DNA from: an uncultured Solirubrobacteraceae bacterium
GTDB lineage: Bacteria; Actinomycetota; Thermoleophilia; Solirubrobacterales; Solirubrobacteraceae
Assembly (NCBI GenBank): GCA_955652215.1
Contig: CATPAX010000270.1
Location: forward strand, 1 to 9,696
Length of the DNA: 9,696 bases
Reading direction: 5' to 3'
A program made the position numbers and the translations under genes. Below are positions 5,737 through 9,696 of the stretch, in pieces (position 1 is the stretch's first letter; each line of letters begins with the position of its first letter). The notes beneath the pieces were generated by a model, which made no database searches, was not told where the DNA came from, and was given only the letters and a program-made list of their open reading frames with translations.

Positions 5737-6975
5737 ATGTCCGGCTACCGCGCGCTGCTGCGGCGCCGCGGATATCCGACCTTCACGGCGACCGTGTTCT
5801 TCTCGCGGCTCGCCGGGACGATGTTCACCGTCTCTGGTGTCCTGCTCGTGCTCGAGCGGACCGGCAGTGTTGCCTTAGCAGGGATCACGAGCGCGGCGGC
5901 AGTGCTTCCCGGAGCGCTCAGCGGACCGCTCCTGGGGGCTTGGCTAGATGTCGTTCGCGCCCGGCGGCTGCTCGTGGTGATCGATCAGCTCCTCAGCGTG
6001 CTCGCGCTCGTAGGTCTGGTTGTCCTGGCGGGTCACGGGCCGAACTGGACGTTGCCCGCGGTCGCGGTTTTCTACAGCGTCACGCGGCCGCTCAGCTCAG
6101 GCACGTTCACCAGCGCCCTGGCCGAGATCGTCGGCATTGACCTGCTCGGACCGGCGAGCGCGATCGAGGCGTCGAGCCTGAACCTCGCGTTCGTCGTCGG
6201 CCCAGGGCTTGCGGGCGTGCTCGCCGGCGCCTTTCCGGCTTCAACGGTGGTGCTTGTGCAGGCCGCGCTTACGGTTCTGGTCGCTGGGCTGGTCGCAGTC
6301 AACCGGGTGTTCGAAGTTCGCCCCGTCGAGCGGCCGGAGCGTGTCTCACACGCCCTGCACGACGGCTTGCAGGCGCTCGTCCGCAATCCGGTGCTCCGGG
6401 CGATAAACCTCGCGTCGATGCTGGCCACGCTGGGATGGGGCCTCATGATCGTCGGCTTTCCGTTACTTGCCCAGCAGACGCTCCACGCCGGCGCCCATGC
6501 CGGCGGTTACCTGTGGGCGGCGATCGCCGGCGGCTCGCTGCTGGGAACCTTCGCGATCTCGGGCAGCAGGTCGCTTCGCCGGGCGGCTGTTTCCTATCTG
6601 GCGCTGGGCCTCTCCGCCCTGGCATGGCCCCTCGCCCACTCACTCGCGCCGGGCATCGCGCTCGTGGGGCTCACGGGCTTCCTGGAGGGCCCGGCGTATT
6701 CAGGCACCGTGATGATTCGCCAGCTCCAGGCCCCGCCCGCGGTGCGCGCACAGGTGCTGACCACGATGATGAGTCTGGCCCTGATCTCGTCTTCGCTCGG
6801 TGCGGTACTCGGAGGGGCCTTTCATTCAACGCAGACGAGCATCATCGCCTTCACGGCCGTAAATGCGCTCGCCGCCCTGGCGGCATTCGCCGGGGCGAGG
6901 GCCAGATCCGAAACGGAGAAGACGAGCTCGGGCGGCATTCCGCGGGCGACGGACCCATCAGCGCCCGCGCGGTGA
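5737..6975 (+). CDS. MFS transporter (12-TM, drug/metabolite efflux type)
   Basis: Encodes 412 residues from the chosen ATG. The protein is hydrophobic throughout and divides into two six-helix halves around a polar loop (RVFEVRPVERPERVSHALHDGLQ), as in the major facilitator superfamily. The start SGYRALLRRRGYPTFTATVFFSRLAGTMFTV resembles actinobacterial MFS proteins that begin with a short YRxLLR segment. The C-terminal tail is polar (ARARSETEKTSSGG onwards). Substrate is unknown; export of a small molecule or a precursor linked to the neighbouring glycan genes is possible but unproven. The reading frame also allows GTG 5713 (420 residues) or GTG 5674, but the last would overlap the start of the divergent GT2 gene, leaving no room for promoters. 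No start has a good Shine-Dalgarno. The stop lies 3 bp from the end of the convergent GT4 gene. Confidence 0.88.
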   Translation: MSGYRALLRRRGYPTFTATVFFSRLAGTMFTVSGVLLVLERTGSVALAGITSAAAVLPGALSGPLLGAWLDVVRARRLLVVIDQLLSVLALVGLVVLAGHGPNWTLPAVAVFYSVTRPLSSGTFTSALAEIVGIDLLGPASAIEASSLNLAFVVGPGLAGVLAGAFPASTVVLVQAALTVLVAGLVAVNRVFEVRPVERPERVSHALHDGLQALVRNPVLRAINLASMLATLGWGLMIVGFPLLAQQTLHAGAHAGGYLWAAIAGGSLLGTFAISGSRSLRRAAVSYLALGLSALAWPLAHSLAPGIALVGLTGFLEGPAYSGTVMIRQLQAPPAVRAQVLTTMMSLALISSSLGAVLGGAFHSTQTSIIAFTAVNALAALAAFAGARARSETEKTSSGGIPRATDPSAPAR

Positions 6976-6978
6976 GCC

Positions 6979-8367
6979 TCAGCTGCGGACCGTGGCGCCT
7001 TCCATCACGGAGCCCGCGGCGACCTCCGCGAGCACTTCTTCGAGCTGCGCCGAGACGGTCGACCACGAGAACCGCTCGCACACCGCAAGCCGCGCCGCCC
7101 GACCACGGCGAACCCGCTCATCCCCGTTCTGCAGCGCTTCCCGCAGCGCCACGGTGAGCGCTGCCGGGTCGTCAGGATCCGCCAACCAGCCCGTGCGTCC
7201 CGGTTCGATGATCGAAGCGGGGCCGAGCGATGCCGGTGCGAGTGCAGGCAACGCGCACGCCATGCCCTCGACGAGCGACTGCCCGAACTGCTCGCGTCGC
7301 GAAGCCGTCACGACCGCGTCCGCGGCGCGGAAGAACTGAGGTAGCTCCTCATGGCTTCGCCAGCCGGCCAGGAACACCCCGCGCACTCCGATCCGCAGGA
7401 CGAGCTCCGCCGGGTGCTCTCCTTCCCACTCGCTGGGGTGCCCCCCGACGAGCACCAAGCCCACCGGGACCTCGAGGCTGGCCTGTGCATCCCGGAAGGC
7501 GGTGATGAGGGCGTCCAGTCGCTTTACGGCGGTGAACCGGCCTACGTAGACGAGGACGACGCCAGAGGCGAGTCGCGCGACCTCGTCGGCGTCGTAGCCA
7601 AGGCTGCCTGGGGCTCCGCCCGGTACGGCACCCTGCGGGCGCGCAACGAGGACCTCATGCCAGAACCGCTCCCGGTCAGCTGGACCGGGAGCGAACAGCG
7701 TGGCGTCGACCCCACCCGGAAGCGCCACCATCCGCTCGGTCGGGACGTCAAGCACCGCCGCCGCACGCCGCGCCCCGGCCGGCGAAACGACCAGCCGCTC
7801 GCACTGCTGCGCCCAAGCCCGCAGCCTGCCGGCCCAGCGTTCGGCATGCGTCCAGGTCCGCCACGGACCGGCGGCGATCTGCTCGAGCATCAGCAGCTCG
7901 GTTCCGTGGAGCTGGCCGACCACGGGGATCGAGGGTGCGACGCGCCCGGCGGCCTCGTTTAGCGGCGTCAGGTGATGCAGGTGGATCGCGTCGGGAGCGT
8001 CGGCGGCCCGCGAGAGCTCGCGCGACCACGCCTGGACCTGGCGCTCGAAGTCGAGATCGTCCAGCGCGGCGAACACGCGGTCGGGCGCTCCCGGCCGATC
8101 CTCGAACGACGGATGCATCGGCACGCTCCCGGGAGGGCCCTGGAAGCGGATCGGGTCTGGGCTTCGCAGCGCGGCGTCGAACTCCGCCGGCTGAACATCC
8201 GGGCCGTAGAAGGCGCGAGCGTCGGCGTGTGGGCCGAGGTCCGAACGCGAACCCGCGAGGAGTGTCACCGAGGAGCCTCGCTCACGCAAACCTCGCGCGA
8301 GCGCACGGGCGGCGTGCGAGGAGCCGCCTCGCGGATAGAACATGATCGCCGAAAGCACTCGCAGCAT
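6979..8367 (-). CDS. GT4-family glycosyltransferase (GT-B fold)
   Basis: Encodes 462 residues with the two Rossmann-like domains of GT-B enzymes. The N-terminal domain begins LRVLSAIMFYPRGGSSHAARALARGLRERG, with the glycine-rich loop near residues 12-17, and continues to HLHHLTPLNEAA and GQLHGTELLML. The linker holds LPGGVDATLFAPG (216-228). In the C-terminal domain YVGRFTAVKRLD (274-285) provides the Arg/Lys pair that contacts donor phosphates, and E359-QFGQSLV-E367 is the EX7E motif of retaining GT4 enzymes. It should transfer a sugar from a nucleotide donor in the cytosol; specificity is unknown. A loop of about 90 residues (roughly 45-120) is longer than in minimal GT4 proteins. The start at ATG 8367 has no strong Shine-Dalgarno. 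It lies 60 bp downstream of the phosphodiester-glycosidase gene, so probably in one operon. Confidence 0.93.
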   Translation of the reverse strand: MLRVLSAIMFYPRGGSSHAARALARGLRERGSSVTLLAGSRSDLGPHADARAFYGPDVQPAEFDAALRSPDPIRFQGPPGSVPMHPSFEDRPGAPDRVFAALDDLDFERQVQAWSRELSRAADAPDAIHLHHLTPLNEAAGRVAPSIPVVGQLHGTELLMLEQIAAGPWRTWTHAERWAGRLRAWAQQCERLVVSPAGARRAAAVLDVPTERMVALPGGVDATLFAPGPADRERFWHEVLVARPQGAVPGGAPGSLGYDADEVARLASGVVLVYVGRFTAVKRLDALITAFRDAQASLEVPVGLVLVGGHPSEWEGEHPAELVLRIGVRGVFLAGWRSHEELPQFFRAADAVVTASRREQFGQSLVEGMACALPALAPASLGPASIIEPGRTGWLADPDDPAALTVALREALQNGDERVRRGRAARLAVCERFSWSTVSAQLEEVLAEVAAGSVMEGATVRS

Positions 8368-8427
8368 CCAAGCCCAGTATTCCCCACCGGCGAGGTGCGG
8401 CGCTCTCGCTTCGAGGGGGGTGAACGC

Positions 8428-9276
8428 TCACGTGCACTCCCGCGCCCGGGCGGCGTGTGCCGGGGCGGCTAGTGACCACGGCGAGGACGGCCCTCGCAGG
8501 CCCTCGAACACGATTGCTGTGACGACGGACCGTCCGCCAAGGATGTCGACCCCGTGCTCCTCACGGGGGCGATTGCGCAGGCGACCGGAGTGAACGAGTG
8601 AGGCCGAGCCGCCTCCATCGAGGTTCAGAGCATCCGACGAGCCGAGCTTGACCAGCATGTCGGCGAGCTCGGCGAGGGTCATGCCCGCGTCGCGCTGGGT
8701 CCGGCCATCACAAGCCACGGCTAGAACCCGCGAACCGGCGATCGCCAAGGCGGCACGCGGATAGCGACCGAGGGTGATGTCCGAGTCGAACTGGTGCGAG
8801 CCTGCCGAGAACCCTTCCAGGTCGTCGGTCCCAACCGCGCTCACCCCGCCTGAGACGAGGAGTGGTCCGGCCTGAAGCAGATCGCCGGCGGGCTCAGCCG
8901 CCAACTCGTCTCGCCGGGCGATCCGAAGTCTCCCGTCGGTCACTTGGACGCACGCTCTGAGCGAGCCCCAGGGTTCATCGAAGGAGACCGACAGCTTCTG
9001 CTCGCCGCCGACGCGCAGCTCTCCAAGAGGCTCGTACAGCGGCCGGGCGAAGAAGCCTCCGACGACCGCGTGGCGCACTCCGTTGCGGCGGCACCAGCGT
9101 GCCAGCGGCTGGGGCTGCTCGAACGCGACAACCCGCGGCATGAACGCGCGGGCCTCGAAGCTCACGACGTGAACGGTGGTGCGGGCCCCATCGGCGAGCG
9201 CGATGCGCAACCGCTCGAGGCGGCAGCGGCGCCGCGGGAGCGCCTCGACCCGGCGGGCGAGCTGCATCGGACTCAT
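8428..9276 (-). CDS. Phosphodiester glycosidase (NAGPA-like) domain protein
   Basis: Encodes 282 residues from ATG 9276. Family features in order: AVVGGFFARP (70-79, where an Asn usually precedes GG), LLQAGPLLV (133-141), AVACDGRTQRDAGMTLAEL (187-205), ALNLDGGGSASLV (216-228) and GGRSVVTAIVF. This is the domain of the mammalian uncovering enzyme N-acetylglucosamine-1-phosphodiester alpha-N-acetylglucosaminidase; bacterial members are often linked to exopolysaccharide genes. No signal peptide is seen, which is unusual for the family. The frame stays open to 9510, but that extension runs antisense through the small DHG-type gene and through the 39-bp repeat, so I start at MSPMQLARRVEALPRRR (ATG 9276, with GGAG about 10 nt upstream; ATG 9267 also possible). 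The GT4 gene follows after 60 bp. Substrate unknown. Confidence 0.87.
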   Translation of the reverse strand: MSPMQLARRVEALPRRRCRLERLRIALADGARTTVHVVSFEARAFMPRVVAFEQPQPLARWCRRNGVRHAVVGGFFARPLYEPLGELRVGGEQKLSVSFDEPWGSLRACVQVTDGRLRIARRDELAAEPAGDLLQAGPLLVSGGVSAVGTDDLEGFSAGSHQFDSDITLGRYPRAALAIAGSRVLAVACDGRTQRDAGMTLAELADMLVKLGSSDALNLDGGGSASLVHSGRLRNRPREEHGVDILGGRSVVTAIVFEGLRGPSSPWSLAAPAHAARARECT

Positions 9277-9307
9277 CCGGGGGAGGCTCCATTGCTGAAC
9301 GTGCGCC

Positions 9308-9346
9308 CCACTGTCGTCCGCAGTACACCAGCCCCCCCGGACTCGG
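9308..9346 (+). repeat. Left arm of a perfect 39-bp inverted repeat
   Basis: This stretch, containing a run of seven C (9332-9338), is the exact reverse complement of 9658-9696. It lies in the region between the NAGPA-like gene and the small DHG-type gene. The two arms flank 311 bp. Confidence 0.95.
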
Positions 9347-9353
9347 CTACAGA

Positions 9354-9361
9354 AAAGGTGA
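9354..9361 (+). promoter_or_regulatory. Shine-Dalgarno site of the small DHG-type gene
   Basis: AAAGGTGA, ending 3 nt before ATG 9365, is a reasonable ribosome binding site. It supports translation of the small plus-strand gene rather than the antisense extension of the NAGPA-like frame. Confidence 0.55.
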
Positions 9362-9364
9362 GCG

Positions 9365-9520
9365 ATGGCAAAGGACCACGGACCGAGCATCAAGAACGAC
9401 AAGCAGTACGAAGGTCTGCGTAAGAAGGGCATGAGCAAGTCACAGGCGGCAAAGATCGCCAACACCCCGGACGCGTCGAAGAAGGGCGGCAGGGACAGCG
9501 GTGCCAGCAAGAAGTCCTGA
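9365..9520 (+). CDS. Small basic protein, DUF7218-type
   Basis: Encodes 51 residues: MAKDHGPSIKNDKQYEGLRK, then KGMSKSQAAKIANTPD and a Lys/Gly/Ser-rich tail ending ASKKS. I recognise the pattern DHG-x-SIK-x-D-x-QYExLR-x-x-GMSK-x-x-AA-x-IAN as a conserved family of tiny actinobacterial proteins of unknown function; the name DUF7218 is from memory. The first part suggests a short helix pair (KQYEGLRKKGMSKSQAAKIAN) that could act in nucleic-acid or protein contact; the tail is probably disordered. There is no membrane segment or signal peptide. The gene is preceded by AAAGGTGA and lies wholly inside the segment bounded by the 39-bp inverted repeat, antisense to an open extension of the NAGPA-like frame. 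It would change direction if that segment inverts. Confidence 0.82.
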   Translation: MAKDHGPSIKNDKQYEGLRKKGMSKSQAAKIANTPDASKKGGRDSGASKKS

Positions 9521-9530
9521 CAGCGATCCG

Positions 9531-9540
9531 CCGCCGGCGG
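9531..9540. other. CCGCCGGCGG palindrome after the small gene
   Basis: A 10-bp self-complementary GC block 10 nt after the stop codon of the small gene. It has no loop and no T-run, so it is a weak terminator candidate at best. The same block occurs at 1747-1756 before the GH6 gene. Confidence 0.25.
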
Positions 9541-9583
9541 GTCTCATATGAACTAGAAGCTGTCCGTCCGCGCCAGCGACGCG

Positions 9584-9601
9584 TACCTTCCCATGAAGGT
9601 A
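9584..9601. terminator. Hairpin downstream of the small DHG-type gene
   Basis: TACCTTC (9584-9590), loop CCAT, GAAGGTA (9595-9601): a perfect 7-bp stem with a 4-nt loop, 63 nt after the stop codon. No T-run follows on the plus strand. It may serve as a transcript-end hairpin. Its loop contains the first two bases of the ATG of the open frame that runs off the right edge, so it could also shape translation of that frame. Confidence 0.35.
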
Positions 9602-9696
9602 GGCGGCTTCAGCTGGCGATACGTGGGCCGAGATGTACGGATACAGCTTTTTCACGACCGAGTCCGGGGGGGCTGGTGTACTGCGGACGACAGTGG
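9593..9696 (+). CDS. Possible partial CDS running off the right edge
   Basis: From ATG 9593 a frame of 34 codons is open to the window end: MKVGGFSWRYVGRDVRIQLF, then HDRVRGGWCTADDS. No family is recognised and no Shine-Dalgarno is seen. Its last 12 residues (RVRGGWCTADDS) are read from the right arm of the 39-bp repeat, in the same frame in which the left arm continues into the NAGPA-like gene. It may be a real gene start, the displaced 5' end of the NAGPA-like gene, or chance. Confidence is low because of the length and the edge. Confidence 0.3.
   Translation, partial: MKVGGFSWRYVGRDVRIQLFHDRVRGGWCTADDS
9658..9696 (-). repeat. Right arm of a perfect 39-bp inverted repeat
   Basis: Exact reverse complement of 9308-9346, including the homopolymer (GGGGGGG at 9666-9672). 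The arm ends exactly at the last base of the window, so its true outer limit is not visible and it may be longer. Confidence 0.95.

Noticed and set aside
9277..9510. N-terminal extension of the NAGPA-like gene up to position 9510
   Set aside because: It runs antisense through the conserved small gene and through the 39-bp repeat, and the extra residues match no family feature. ATG 9276 gives a natural domain start.
9440..9655. 71-codon minus-strand frame starting VKKLYPYISAHV
   Set aside because: It overlaps the small DHG-type gene in antisense and has no recognisable feature. The part outside the overlap (about 45 codons) looks passable but is too short to support.

Overview
The window reads as high-GC chromosomal DNA of an actinobacterium. 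The signs are strong G/C bias at third codon positions, several GTG starts, few clear Shine-Dalgarno sites, and families common in soil Actinobacteria. The mix of a YceI protein, a GH6 protein, a phosphodiester-glycosidase protein and a small DHG...KGMSK protein recalls Thermoleophilia/Solirubrobacterales, but that placement is an impression, not shown here. No tRNA, rRNA, CRISPR array, transposase or phage gene was seen.

Left part (1-1558): a YceI-family gene and an NADPH-dependent FMN reductase gene (cut by the window edge) form a tight minus-strand operon, divergent from a TetR-family regulator. The intergenic region carries two copies of the dyad CGGAC-N4-GTCCG, 41 bp apart. One lies in the spacer of a good minus-strand promoter; the other covers the likely start of the regulator gene. 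This is a compact picture of an autoregulated stress or redox switch.

Middle (1559-6975): a roughly 218-bp leader with two inverted repeats precedes a secreted GH6 (cellulase-like) protein in which two of the four usual catalytic-site aspartates appear replaced. It runs tail-to-tail into a GT39-like membrane glycosyltransferase. A GT2 glycosyltransferase lies upstream of that on the same strand and is divergent from an MFS transporter.

Right part (6979-9696): the MFS gene meets a GT4 glycosyltransferase tail-to-tail. The GT4 gene lies 60 bp downstream of a phosphodiester-glycosidase (NAGPA-like) gene, probably in one operon. A 51-residue basic protein gene faces away from them. It sits inside a segment bounded by a perfect 39-bp inverted repeat whose right arm ends exactly at the window edge. 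Inverting that segment would add an in-frame N-terminal extension to the NAGPA-like reading frame. The repeat is either an invertible element or an assembly fold-back.

Taken together, positions 1777-9276 look like a locus for making, modifying or exporting a cell-surface glycan: three glycosyltransferases of different folds, a secreted GH6-like protein, a sugar-phosphodiester glycosidase domain and a transporter. Operon structure supports only the GT2/GT39 and NAGPA/GT4 pairings; the wider link is inference. Gene packing is dense: the gene-free stretches (1559-1776, 4626-4840, 9521-9696) are all under 300 bp.
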